Source: Epiperipatus broadwayi (Eukaryota; Onychophora; Udeonychophora; Euonychophora; Peripatidae). Taken from it: a stretch of 64,000 bases of DNA. The stretch spans positions 19,153,254 to 19,217,253 of the forward strand of contig JAQFVV010006197.1 of assembly GCA_028023455.1 (NCBI GenBank), given 5' to 3'. The translations under genes were made by a program, and so were the position numbers. The stretch's first letter is position 1. Every line of letters starts with the position of its first letter. Under the pieces are notes generated by a model, which had not been told where the DNA came from, made no database searches, and worked only from the letters and a program-made list of their open reading frames with translations. This document shows, piece after piece, positions 1 through 11,322 of the stretch.

Positions 1-2290
1 GCATGATTTCTGACTTACAAAATAAATTTATAATAAACAGTAACATATGAATCTTAGTGTGAATATGACTGAGTAAATCTTGATTATTGGTTTGAAGGTA
101 CCATTCAAACACTTTTTTCAAAGCAAGTAATAAATAAGATATGATTCACAATTGTATAACATTTTTATCTTCTGTAAAATACCAACACTTTTCAATATTC
201 AATTATTACTATAAATTAAAAACTCTTTTATGGAAAAAATATTTTTATACACATAATGAATGCTAGTGTTTTGTGTGTGAATGGATGAATCTGTGTTGAA
301 ACTCTATTTTAATAGAAACTCTGATATAACCACAATCATTCTATCTACATCTTAAACTGCTGATTATTTTCATGTTTGTTTAATTTTCAATGTTTTAGAG
401 GACAATGAGCTAGCTATTTATTAATTAAATAGAATATTTCCTATATGAGTTATTTATTCACATCTTAATAAGTATCTTAAAATTAATGTGATAAGTGAAT
501 TCAAAATTAAAATACTATATGGCTTTGATGAATAAAAGAAGACTGAATAAGAAATAGGGAGAAATAAAAATCAAAATTTATATGCATATAATTGCAAATA
601 TATATATTATTTAAAGGTTTGAATCATGATTAGATGATCATTAGACTTCCCTTAGCGTTCTGGTTTCATTCAACATTTATTATGCAATTAATCATAGCAT
701 TTAAGTATTCTCAAGCCTTATTCTCATTTATTTTTTCAATAACGATAGATGAATAACACAGCCGGATCTTTATTTACAACTGTATTCATACTTATAACAG
801 TAAAGGTATAAAAAAAATTCATTTCAAAATGCCATAAAGTATAATTCCTTGATATTAAATGTAGTTAATTTTTTTATATTAACATTAATATATTGCAAGT
901 AATTTAATCCAATTCAAAAAATAAAATAAAATTATTTTTATCACTAGTAATATTTAATGTAGCTATTTTCGCAGCAATGTAGAGATGCCATTTATAATTT
1001 GGATCAGTTTGTTAAAATAAATGTGTGACGATGACAAATGAATTGAAGTTAGATGTTTTTGTTTCACTTTTATTTTTTTTATTTTTACTGCATGTTCTAA
1101 CCATCTTCATTATTTAACAGATGTTAAAAATCACACAATTCAGACTGTTTAAAAATGAAGTAGAGGTGGGGGTGGGAGCTGTTAACATTAATTTTAGAAA
1201 GTTTAACTGTGAAAAAAAAAAAAGAAAGATGAATGGTGAGATCCCCATTCAAGATCTATCATTAAAACTATAATAAAGTATTCAAAGTACAAATTGTAAA
1301 AAAGATAAATATTTTCAGTAGCATCAAATTTTAAATATAAATACAGATGAGAGAGAAAAGAGAGGCATGAGAAAATAAATCACTGGTAATGTCTTAACTC
1401 TTCCATTACCAACATCGACCAATATCTCCGATTTCTTCAACAGTCTGTTTTAGAGTTATGAAAGATATTAGACAGAAGTACAATACTATAACGGATTTCA
1501 GATTTCTATATCTAATTTGGCTTTCATAAAAAAAAAAAAAAGCAAGATAATGCACAAAGACTACAGAATTCTTCATCAGATGGCATTTATGTTTATTATC
1601 AAAACACACAATTTAAAAAATTTAAGTCTAATTAACATCTATTTTTTCATCACTGTGAAATCAATATCACATAGTTTACTTTATTATATTCAACTACAAT
1701 TTTATTCACATCTATAGTCGTTAAGGTATAAAGGTAAACTTGTTGATGACTTTAAATATTTATGCAATAAAATTTGTACACAGTATGTATTTACACACAT
1801 AAAAAAAGATAGACAAAGAGTCAATAATGATCTAAAAATATATAAATGCAAATTGGCAAGAAACTATAGAATAAAATTAATATAAGTGTAAAAACACCAT
1901 CTTGTTATTTAAGAAAAGCTATTTCAGCAGTAGAAAGAAAAAATGAAACTATTATAAAAATAGATGACATCATGAAAAATGTGGAAGAATTCAGCACCGG
2001 AAAACCCAACTGAAGATATTTTACATGAACTCCACACTCTTTCTAGCCTGATTTTCTATTGCACATATGAGAATGAGCAAAATGTAGTCAAGCACCTTGA
2101 TTTAAAAATCAATAGAGAATGCTGCACTCAATCTATTCCATGATGATCAAGCCCTTGTGCATTAGAGGTTACCTCCATCCACTCTCAAAATCCCTCAAAT
2201 CACATAAACTTGCAGGGCTATCTGCTTTCTTATTTTGTAGTCGGACAAGAAAAACAACATCACCAGCTATATCAGGGATTTAATAAGTGT
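1..2290. other. AT-rich spacer, no gene recognised
   Basis: Very AT-rich sequence with poly-A and poly-T runs (for example near 1212 and 1529). Short open frames at 1406-1717 are low-complexity and overlap on both strands, so I do not treat them as genes. The last 200 bases may hold more of the Penelope-like element that follows, but I could not read a convincing protein there. Confidence 0.6.
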
Positions 2291-2339
2291 GGGTTCTAAT
2301 CATAGAACAATAGCCAACAGGATTGAAGGCTTTTATAAA

Positions 2340-2846
2340 AAAAACCTCAGCAAAATAAAAAAGAAGACAGATAACATCTGACTGTACCATATATACCTGC
2401 AGTAGCAAAAAACTTCAGTAAAATTTTACAGAAAGAATTTAAACTAGGATTTAGAACTCCTCCAAACACCAATAGGCTTATTAATAATAGAAAAGATAAA
2501 AGAAACATTGAAGAAATTCCACAGATGGTGTATAGAATTTGTGTGCCCTCAAATGGGGTGTGATGCTGTTTATTATGAAGGAACTTGTGCCACAATTGGC
2601 AATAGATTGCATCAATACAAATTCACATATACAAGAGCAACGACCAAAAAAGAAGGCAGTTCTGTATTTGCTGACAATCAGCAAGAGCTCAACCACAGAT
2701 CTGAACCCTCCAAGGCTGATAAATTATGCACAGAAAGGAATGACATCAAGAGAAAAATTAATGAAACTTGTTTTATCACCAGTGATATCAAATCAATTAA
2801 TAGAAAAGACACTTGTTTTGCCATTTCCAGAAAATGGATAGTATAG
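2340..2846 (+). pseudogene. Penelope-like element, C-terminal GIY-YIG endonuclease relic
   Basis: This looks like the 3' coding end of a Penelope-like retroelement, whose GIY-YIG nuclease nicks target DNA for retrotransposition. Read with frameshifts, the first part (about 2385-2500) gives a TVPYIPAVAKNF-like segment, which matches the pre-nuclease linker typical of these elements. The frame starting at 2508 then gives CPQMGCDAVYYEGTCATIGNRLHQ, where YYEGT corresponds to the YIGQT core and NRLHQ to the RxxEH helix. A third frame (2539-2841) carries the C-terminal helices. At least two frame changes are needed, so the copy is dead. No reverse transcriptase domain is readable upstream. It abuts the RTE fragment that begins near 3000. 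The family call rests on motif recall and was not searched. Confidence 0.5.
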
Positions 2847-2999
2847 GAAATAATTTTGCATACATTTGCATATAATAACGTTAACAATATAGAGACTATG
2901 TATGGAGCAACAAGGGCTCTGAAAGTGCTTAGTCTGTGGAAATTATAATATAAAAAAAGCCTACAAATTATTATATAAAAGTTTCACTGCAACGCAGCA

Positions 3000-4517
3000 G
3001 CATATTATTAATTATAAAGAATTATATAGTAATAAAGAACAAGAAAACAGATTATTCTCTACAAATACTACATCTAAATTGCTAGGCATTTTAACTTAAG
3101 AAATGAGACATGGAACTAAATTTAAAAAGAAGGCAAAAGATCAAGAAATGATGGAATTATTATTGATATTGGAAAAAAGAAGCAAGTGAAATAATAAAAA
3201 AATAATTGACAAAATTATACATCATATGTCTAAATAATCAAAATATTCCAAATGATTGGAAGAATATAGTAGTAATATTGTTATTTAGGAAAGATGATAA
3301 AGAAAATATTAGAAATTGACTTATCAATCTAATATCAGTTCTATAAAAAATCTTTATCAAGATAATTATAGAAAAATTAGGATTCTAAAGAACCTAAAGA
3401 ATAAGTTGAATTTAAAAATAGATTTAGAGCAATGGATCACATCCAAGTATTGAGAAACATTATAGAAAGAACCGATGAATATAAACTGCCATTATGTTTT
3501 GGATTTGTTTATTATAAAAATGCATTTGATTCTCTAAACATATCTTCAGTGTTTAAAGCATTAGATCATCAAGGTATAAATGCAGGATATTATCATATTC
3601 TAAAGAATATTTATCAAAATGCAACATCAAAGATTAAATTACATTATGATATTAAAAAGATTAACCTTAAGAAAAATATATGCTAGAATGATACCATATC
3701 TCCAAAAATTTTGTGGTAATTATGTGGATTAAAATACAAAACTAAGGGAGTGAAAGTAAATGGAGATTATTTAAGTCATATACATTTTGCAGAGGATATA
3801 GTTGTTTTTCATATAATTCTTAATGCATCAGGAAACACTGCAGAAATTATCAGATAAAAGTAAGAAAGTAGGATTAAAAATAAATGTTAAAAAGACTAAA
3901 ATAATGTCCAACAAATTTTCTTGGAAGAACAAAAGAAATAATTGATAATTATGAATTAGAAGTTAACAACTCCAAATATTTTGGTTAGATTATTAATACA
4001 AATAGAAACATAATGGTTGAAAATAATCATAGATTTAATTTGTATGGAGAAGTTTTGATAGACATAACTTTGTGTTAAAAGAAAATACATTTATATGCTT
4101 AAAGAAAAAAGATTTTAAATGGATGTGCTTGGACATTTAACAGTAGAGCAATATAGAACTTGAAACCACTCAATGAAAAATGCAAAGATGTATGCTAGAA
4201 GTAGGAAGCAAATATTGGAAAATGAAATACATGGGCGAGAGAACTCTTCCATCATTGAAACAATTAAAAGATTGAAATGGAGCTGAGATGAATATAATGA
4301 TAAAAGAGTTGCTAAAAAATGGACAGTTGAAGTATTAAACTGGATTGCAAGAAATTGTAAAAGATGTGGAAAGATATAATATGTGAGATGAATAAATGAA
4401 TTAAGGAAGTTGCTGATGTGTTATGGACAAAGTATGCTAGGAATCAAAATAACTAGATTAAATTAGGAGAGACATAACTGCAGGGAATCAATAATGGTTG
4501 AAAGTGATAATGATATA
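3000..4517 (+). pseudogene. RTE-type LINE, 5'-truncated copy C
   Basis: A non-LTR retrotransposon relic of the RTE type, whose protein has an APE-like endonuclease followed by a reverse transcriptase. It begins in the linker before the RT domain (YKELYSNKEQ near 3020, which matches copy B). The RT fingers and palm open frame is 3432-3686, with the family motif YKNAFDSL and the following LDHQG...NIYQNATSKIKL block. The catalytic palm motif near 3785-3800 reads FAED instead of FADD. After that come KKTK (near 3890) and the C-terminal region, heavily broken by stops and indels. The 3' end (about 4480-4517) has the same CTGCAG...AATGGTTGAAA...GATAATGAT ending as copies A and B, which fixes the terminus. 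It is not functional. Confidence 0.8.
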
Positions 4518-4594
4518 CAAAAACAGTGAAACTACGAATATACCAATTACATGATACTTTTATTTAGCTATGTAGTACTCATAGTCTTAAGAGC

Positions 4595-4745
4595 TTTGCA
4601 TAATCTGGGTGGAATGGTTGAATAGCAGACTTTGGAGTTCAAGATCTATAGGTAACATACCAGCTGCCATTTCTGGTGCTCAAACTTTTTGTGAACTCAT
4701 GAGTAATAAATCATTCAATTACTATAATTATTTTATTTTATTATA
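4595..4745 (+). repeat. tRNA-derived SINE copy a
   Basis: One of about ten copies of a dispersed SINE in this window. The consensus has an A-box-like head (TAGTGCAGTGGTAGAGTGG), a B-box-like GGATTGATTCCAG, then a CTCAAACTTTTTATGAACTC body and a tail with AATAAAGCCATTCAATTATTTATTT. This copy has a degraded head and a clear body and tail (AATAAATCATTCAATTA near 4705), followed by ATTTTATTTTA repeats. Confidence 0.6.
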
Positions 4746-5400
4746 AAGTTCAATACACAAACTTACAAAATATTCTCTTTGATAACTAATTAAATAAATA
4801 AATAAAAACAATTAGTTAAAAAATGGGGAGAAAAAAACAAACAAGAATATACAGACTTCGAATTTTCTAGGTGCAAATTATATTAATTAGTATTTTAAAA
4901 ATGACTTCACTTTAATAGATATAATATGCTAAATCAGCAGATAAAAAAAAGTCAAGTCTCCTTTAGTGACAAAAGACTTCTCAACTCGAACTAACATTCC
5001 ATTTAAGAGTATTAATGAATACTTATATGTCCTATTTTTTTTACATGATGAGAAAAATACTTGCATGAGCTCAATATATAACTTGTTTTACTCAGACATC
5101 TTTCATACTTTTTTATAAAAAATAACCAATAAAACTTTAAGCAGTATAATCATAGTCAATATTATAAAGTCTTACATAAGAGTTTTCAAAAAATTAAATA
5201 CATGATCAAGAGATACTGACGAAATCAAAACGACATATTGTTATGTGTGTAAATAAATAATAACATTATTTTAGTGCAACGGCTTCATCAGATTAACATT
5301 ATATATAGAAGCAGTACTATTGAAACAGAAGATGAAATATGTACAATAAAAATATATAAGGTCTTCAATAAATGACAAAGAGACAGAAAAAAAGGAATAC
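4746..5400. other. AT-rich interval, no gene seen
   Basis: No coding signal. It contains a hammerhead-like motif on the minus strand near 5255-5297, listed separately, and otherwise simple AT-rich sequence. Confidence 0.5.
5255..5297 (-). ncRNA. decayed hammerhead-like motif (CTGATGA, minus strand)
   Basis: The minus strand has CTGATGA (5291 to 5285) followed by AGCCGTTGCACT and AAAATAATG where GAAA would be expected. It resembles the terminal motif of Penelope-like elements. The GAAA is not intact and no helix III/NUH cleavage site is certain, so this is only a candidate relic. Confidence 0.25.
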
Positions 5401-5419
5401 TATTCCCCATATTAATAAT

Positions 5420-5725
5420 TTTTATTATTTATTATTGGATAATCTCTAGTTTAATGAATGTCTAATAAAAATTATTAATATACTTTCATTGAGAGATGTG
5501 AGTCAAAGTTGTAAGGGCAACACATTTGACATCATTTATACTGTAGTAATTTGCTATCTATCTATATATGTACTGAATAATGATAGATATGTGTGGTCTG
5601 GGCCTACTGATGAATGCTAGTTCAGCATGAAATGTGCATCTTGGGAATTACACATCTTTTTTACATGTCTTTTGTAATATGTTTATGATTACATCCCTTC
5701 ATATGGTATTAAAAATGGATAGAAA
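5420..5725 (+). repeat. hammerhead-bearing repeat unit, solitary copy
   Basis: A repeat related to the array at 40.6-41.7 kb. Both share the segment ATAATCTCTAGTTTAATGAATG (here near 5440, there near 41152), the AACACATTTGACA block (5520; 41246) and the hammerhead at 5597-5650. The unit continues with ACACATCTTTTTTACATG, which aligns to the foldback copy at 38.5 kb. No open frame is present, so it is a non-autonomous element. Confidence 0.65.
5597..5650 (+). ncRNA. type I hammerhead ribozyme, intact core (copy 1)
   Basis: A self-cleaving RNA motif. The core CTGATGA lies at 5607-5613. Helix II is ATGCT/AGCAT (5614-5618 with 5624-5628), perfectly paired around the loop AGTTC. GAAA is at 5629-5632. 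The segment TGTGCATC then leads to an AUC cleavage triplet ending at 5640, followed by TTGGG. Helix I pairs GGCCTA (5601-5606) with TTGGG, with one mismatch. The catalytic core residues are all present. Compared with the other copies there are two extra bases (TG) between GAAA and GCATC, which could weaken helix III. Confidence 0.75.
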
Positions 5726-6370
5726 CCAGTCTTTACCTTGTTTGACAGTGCTGTAGTGAAAATTATACTACAAAAATATAATCCATTATTTTCACTCCCC
5801 CTTTCCACTCAAAAAAAAAGCATCAACACAGATAAATTTTTCATTCAACAAAACATCTGAAAATACAATGTTAATTCCAAACATAAAGGAAGTACATCCG
5901 GGTCTATATTATGCGGATTTTTTAATGTGATTTTGAAGTTATGCAATTCATGTTTCTTCTTAATATCTTTATATGTGGTTTTCTTTTATGCGATAAAAAT
6001 TATTGTATTAGATCGGAAGTCGATTTTCAATAATGCACTATTACTTTAAATCTTATAAATTTCTTGTACTTAAACGTCATATTTAAAGTAATATCGCATT
6101 CAACCTCCATCTAATAATTTCAATATTTTCAGTGCTTTATAATAGGACTGTAATAGATTTTATGCAATAAAGAAGTTCATAATTCACTTAAAATCAGGAT
6201 TAAATTTTACAAGATTATAAAGTAAATTTGTTCAAATGTTATAAATGCCTATACTATTTATGTTGTTTTTGCATTTTAAATCACATTCTATTTTTGCTTT
6301 TTAAAAAAAGAATAATCAATTAATCATTTAGTATCTGCAAGTTTATTTTTAAAAAGTGAGTAACAGTGGT

Positions 6371-6572
6371 GGACACAATTAAATTTGACAATTAAAAATT
6401 AAAATCTGATTTTTAATTGTAATTAACAATTTAAAAATTATGTAATGTGATATGAAATTAATGTGATGTGAAACAATGAAATTTAATTTTTAAATGGAAC
6501 TGAAAATTAAAAAATTAAAGACAAAAATTAAAATTTAATTTTTAATTGTTAGTTTTAATAAAATTTTGCCCA
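6371..6572. mobile_element. 202-bp hAT-like MITE inserted in Tigger copy 1
   Basis: A very AT-rich insert bounded by an exact 8-bp direct repeat ACAGTGGT (6363-6370 and 6573-6580), the target-site duplication size of hAT elements. Its ends are roughly inverted (GGACACAATTAAATTT against GGGCAAAATTTTATT). The body consists of AAAATTAAA and TTTTTAATT blocks that fold back on each other. It has no coding capacity. Confidence 0.55.
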
Positions 6573-6649
6573 ACAGTGGTGAGTAGGTGTCTTTTTATTA
6601 TCATAAGTCTAAATTCTTATTTTTATTTTAAACTTTTAATTTACTCTAA

Positions 6650-8385
6650 TGAAGAGGATGGAGAGGAAAAAACACCCCAAGAAAATGAATTTCTTTGGAA
6701 ACAAAAATTTCAATTTTAGATTGCTTAGTGACAGGGGAAGGATCAACAGTGATTGGAAAACATTTTAGTTTGGATGAATCTACTATAAGAGCATTTAAAA
6801 AAAAGAAGATGCAATAAGAAAATCTATCATTTTTGGCACAAAATTAAATGCCAAATTATCATGATATTCAAGAGATGATTTATTAGAAAAAATGGAATGA
6901 CCACTCATAATCTGGATTGAAGAATTATCTCCAAAAAGAATTCCTGTAAGCTGTTATTTAATTCAATGAAAAGCTCTTCAGTTTTATGAACAAATAAATG
7001 TATCCGAACTGTCTACTTCCACATCTTGGACTAATAAGGAATTTTTGGCTAACAAAGGATGGTTAACCAGGTTTTAAAAAAAGAATGCATTACATAATGT
7101 GACAAGATTATGGGAAAGATTGAAACAGAAAATGAAAAAGCTGCCAAAAATTTTCCTGAAGAATTAGCAAAAGTTATTGAAGATGGTGGATATTGTCCAC
7201 ACTAAGTATTTAATGCTGATGGAACAAACAGGACTATTCTGGAAAAAATGCCTAGTTGAACTTATATCGCAAAGTCAGAGAAAAAATCCAGTGGGTTTAA
7301 AGCAAACAAAGATTGAATAACATTGTTGCTTTGTATCAATGCATCAGGAGATTGGATGCTGAAACCTCTCATGGTAAACCGATCTTTAAGATCACCCGCT
7401 TTAAAAGATAAAGATAAAAAATCATCTGCAAGTACACTGGATGGCTTATACAAATGCTTGGGTGACAACTGCAATATTTAATGACTGGTTTAATAATTGC
7501 TTTTTACCAGAAATGGAAGCATATATGAAGCAAAAAGGTCTTGGTTTCAAAACTTTATTACTTGTTGACAACGCACCAGGTCATCCACCTTTAGAACATC
7601 AAATATAAAGGTTACATTTTTTCCACCTAATACAAAAAGCATTATTCAGCCACAAGATCAAGGCATAATTGCAACTTTTAAACAAGATTATGTTAAACAC
7701 ACTTTTCAATTTATATTAGATAAATTATAAAATGAGTCAATAGCAGTAACAGACACTTGGAAAAATCTTTGACTGTATAAATCATGTTGCATTTACTGTT
7801 ACTTAAATAAATCACATAGTTTAAATGCCTGTTGGAAAAAGATTTGGCCTACGTGTCTTGAAAACAATGCAGCTATTCAAACATCAGCATTATCAGATGA
7901 AATAATTACATTGGCACGTGATATTGATAAATTGCTTGAGGTAATGTCTTAAATGACAATGATTTTATTGCAATAAGTTTAGAATGATGTTATTGCAATA
8001 AGCTTAGATACAGAAGATATAGAAAAAATAATAAAACAGAAGTGAAACCTGTTCCTTTCACTGCAAAAATGATTTGAGAAGGTTTTCAACTTTTTAATCA
8101 ATTGGCAAATCATTTTCTTATTAATGATACTAATCATGAATGAGCTTTTAAATTCCAATGAGAGCTAAATGGTTGTATGTCTGGATATCGTGAACTTCAT
8201 AAACAATTAATAAAATCATCTCAAAGTTTAATTACTAATTACATTGTCACCAGAAAACCATTAACACAACCTGAGACTGAAGTTGGCACTAGTTGTATTT
8301 CCTCTTGTGATGAATCTGATTTCTTACCAGTTTACAAACAAACCTGCTTATCATCAAATAGCGATAATAATTAAAATAATGTACA
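6650..8385 (+). pseudogene. Tigger/pogo DDE transposase, decayed
   Basis: The transposase of the surrounding element, related to TIGD/jerky proteins. Reading from about 6780 through several frames, I see a helix-turn-helix-like N-terminus (KRMERKK; about 6650-6850), then the DDE core. The first acidic motif is FNADGT near 7210 (family FNADET). LLLCINASGDW follows near 7330. The second aspartate is in LLLVDNAPGH near 7555, and the third is in IQPQDQGIIATFKQDY near 7650. The C-terminus ends around 8370 with QETCLSSN-like residues. Stop codons (for example MPS*TY near 7255 and *RLHF near 7607) and frameshifts (near 7430) mean the protein cannot be made. All three catalytic aspartates are still recognisable. 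Confidence 0.8.
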
Positions 8386-8458
8386 TGTATAAAAAAATGT
8401 AAAATACTGTAAATTTTGCATAAAAATATAGTTTTGAATAAAATTAAATACTGTAGTT

Positions 8459-9192
8459 CAGTGGTCTTCAACATTTTCACACCTGCAGACCGACACAAAA
8501 ATAAGGATAAGATTTTGCGGACCGGCAGAAGTTTACAGATAAATTTTCTTAAAGATGTAATCTGCTTAGCCTTAGATGAGCATAATTGTTATAACTGATC
8601 AAAACAGCACACTAGTTACTGTGTATTGTGCTGGTCTAGCTTACCTTCACATGCTGAACACTTTCTTGAGTTGCGCAGTCATACTGCTACAGAAAACAGT
8701 ACAATAACAATCATTCTCATTAATGTGCTTGCATTTCTATGTTTATTATTTCATTGTTAAAACATGCAAGAATAAAATGTTATTCACCCGAATCTTGGGA
8801 AATATCACAGCTGGTGTAATTACATGACAATGATTATGATAAATGTAATATCTGTATTTAATGTTACATATACAAGATGAAGTTATATATATAGGGAGTT
8901 TGTAAAAATAATAAAAAATTTCATTTACCCCTCCACCCCACCCCATAAACATCTGTAATAAACAGAAAAACAAATTAATTTATGAATGAATGATTAGATT
9001 TTGTTTTCGTTCTGTTTCGTTTTTTTAATCAGGTAAAAATGTGATGAAAAAATAAATAAAAATTGTTTATATTAATTAAAAGTTTAAAATCTTATTATTT
9101 TGTTATTACAAACTTTCCTGCCAGTCTAGTGTGGACTGACAGAAAACTTGTGGCCCGGTGCTGGTCCACAGACTGGGGGTTGAATACCACTG
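8459..9192. mobile_element. hAT-type element, copy 1, nested in Tigger
   Basis: A 734-bp insert with inverted ends CAGTGGTCTTCAAC and GTTGAATACCACTG. It is flanked by a perfect 8-bp target duplication CTGTAGTT (8451-8458 and 9193-9200), diagnostic of hAT transposition. The unoccupied site is seen in the related Tigger copies at 39.5 kb (ATACTGTAGTTAATAAA) and 15.8 kb. Subterminal GCGGACCGGC and GGCCCGGTGCTGG blocks are GC-rich against the AT-rich body. It has no transposase, so it is non-autonomous. A second, inverted copy is at 61144-61666. Confidence 0.85.
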
Positions 9193-9687
9193 CTGTAGTT
9201 AATAAAAAAAGTAAAAAAAAAAATTGTCTTGTATCAATTTTTTTCAAAGTTTGAAATGTTTTACTAATCATATTTTATTTCCTTATTTTTTTTAATGCAA
9301 ACTTTAAAGTAATTTTACGTTGTTGCTTTGCTTTTATGCGATTTTTGAAAATTACAGTACGTATCCCCCATTTTTCAAGTTAAGTCTATTTTTTTGCGAT
9401 TTCTTTTGTGTGGGCTTTCTGAGGAACCTATCTACCGCATAAAACAAGACCTAGGTATACATATAAAACAATAAAATTGAAAAAATAATAGACATTACTA
9501 AATCACGATACCACTGATATATTTATATTTACTATAATTAAATTAAATTTCATATACGATTACTGATAACAATAATTTGGAAAACAATTTTATTTCAGAA
9601 AACAAAATGAACAATGAAAGAATTCATAAAGTAAGACTATGAATATTACATTGATAAAATTCAAATTTAATTTTTTAAATTCCAAGT

Positions 9688-9820
9688 TATGACTGGGTGC
9701 AGTAGTAGAGTAGCATATTCTAGGGCTTAAGGTCCATGGATTGAATTCAGTTTTGTAACTTCAGGCATTTGAATTTAGTACTCCTGAGCAATCAAGCCAT
9801 TCTATTATTTTATTTCAGAG
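9688..9820 (+). repeat. tRNA-derived SINE copy b
   Basis: The head GGGTGCAGTAGTAGAGTAGC (A-box-like), GGTCCATGGATTGAATTCAG (B-box-like), then TACTCCTGAGCAATCAAGCC and a TATTATTTTATTT tail match the family consensus end to end. Confidence 0.65.
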
Positions 9821-9849
9821 AAACATGCACTAAATTTCATTAGGTGTGT

Positions 9850-9925
9850 AAAAATAATTGAGTGATTTATTGCTCATAAGTATTCTAAGGAGTTTGAGCA
9901 TTAGAAAATGACAGACTTGATCCTT
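9850..9925 (-). repeat. SINE 3' fragment, inverted next to copy b
   Basis: On the minus strand this reads GCTCAAACTCCTTAGAATACTTATGAGCAATAAATCACTCAATT, with the sequence split here only by small changes from the family tail. Its tail faces that of copy b, so the two could pair in a read-through RNA. Confidence 0.5.
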
Positions 9926-11019
9926 ATGTGTATATATGCCTACACCCACAATTAAATGTGCACATACATTAATATAAATCTATGAATTCATATTTTGCTA
10001 AGTAAATTTTGAAATTTTTTTCAAATTACAAGAAGGTTTCAATTTTTTCTTTAAGCTACCAACCATCTTTAAAATCCTAAATTGCAATTCAGTAATAATT
10101 GATAGAGGGTATAAAAATTATAATTATCTGTGGAGTGACTGACTGGAATTAATGTGAACTGGTCAGGGAAAAAAAGCTAATATGTTACTATCATTATCAT
10201 TGATAGGGATGTCATACTCCTATGGACCCTAACTCCATTGTTAGTTTTTACTTATATTTTTGCATTAATATATGCATTTTATATATGCATCTAAAAATAT
10301 ACTAAAAACATGCACAAATTAGGGGTGAATAGTATTATTATTATTTTAAAGATCTTTAAATGCATTTTTCAAAATGCCTGACATAGGAGACTTTAAATAT
10401 ATATAGAATACACCCATAACCACATGCATGCACATAATTATAATATAGTAAAGGATGTAATGGAATGTTAAACCTAGCATAAAATAAAATGAGTGCAGTC
10501 ATTTAATAATATAAAGCCCATATGGGTCATAACATAATGCTAAATTTACCCCATTGATAAAAGCATAAGATATTGGAAAATTTATTGGGCTGTTCTGCTT
10601 GAATTTGTTTTCTTTAGTTTAACCTCTGGAATGTATATTGTTTTTATGAATAACAAATAAGGTTGAAATCAAATCGAAATAAGTTTAAAAAAAGAAAAAT
10701 TTAGAATTAAAAAATAATAATAAAAGTCACAATAAGATAGCAAAAAGCTTGTATTTACTTGTTAATCTTTATTTATATATTATATATTTAATGTTTTAAT
10801 GTATTATCATTTGAATGATGTTGATTGAATGAAGATACTATAGAATAGCTTGTTATGTGATCATTAAAAGGCATCTTGATAAGCCTCCTATAATGAATGA
10901 AAATTGGTTTGATGTTATAAATGTTTTATTTAATTTTTTATTAAAATAAATTAAAATTTATTAGATACAATTGAACATGTTCATCTATGCATAGCTATAT
11001 TCTTTTTACACTGTTGCAA

Positions 11020-11322
11020 GGCATTCACTCTGTAAAGCTTGCTGTGGTCAGAGACTGGGATCATTGCCCTCCTTCATTCTTCTGGGAGGATGACCCTAGC
11101 CCCGGTTTCATGAAAAAGCCAGTCCGAAGCCAACAATCTATCTCTATTCCTGAGCCGCTTGAGTAATTTGATATAGATGTTGCAGACACCACGATTAGCA
11201 TTTTTAAATGGTTTATTATCAATTTTTAAGATTAATATTTTAAATTTTATATTGTGGATACAATTATGGATTAATTTATAAGCTTGAAATTGACTATCTG
11301 AAATAAAAATTCCAATAGACAA
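11020..11322 (-). pseudogene. unidentified GC-richer patch, possible retroelement coding relic
   Basis: A stretch clearly richer in G+C than its surroundings. On the minus strand an open frame (11322 to 11074) ends with RNRDRLLASDWLFHETGARV, and the same frame appears to continue past the stop as RRAMIPVSDHSKLYRVNALQ. This has the composition of real former coding sequence, unlike the neighbouring frames, but I do not recognise the family. It may be the tail of a retroelement polyprotein. Confidence 0.3.

Larger units (their letters stand above)
5895..9457 (+). mobile_element. Tigger/pogo DNA transposon copy 1, full length with nested insertions
   Basis: A Tc1/mariner-superfamily element of the pogo/Tigger group. 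The left end, CATCCGGGTCTATATTATGCG, and the right end (CGCATAAAACAAGACCTAGGTA) are mutated forms of the inverted repeat CACCTGGGTC...GACCCAGGTG seen intact at 38895-39763. TA flanks the element on both sides (5893-5894 and 9458-9459), as expected for this superfamily. The element is about 2.6 kb once the hAT-like insertions at 6371-6572 and 8459-9192 and their duplications are removed. Copies 2 and 3 are internally deleted relatives. Confidence 0.8.

Noticed and set aside
1406-1717. Open frames on both strands near 1.5 kb
   Set aside because: Low-complexity, overlapping in opposite directions and around a poly-A run; no recognisable protein.
7262-7474. Minus-strand frame of 70 residues
   Set aside because: Antisense shadow of the Tigger transposase core.
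8289-8973. Several short frames on both strands
   Set aside because: They cross the Tigger/hAT junctions and follow the repeats, not a gene.
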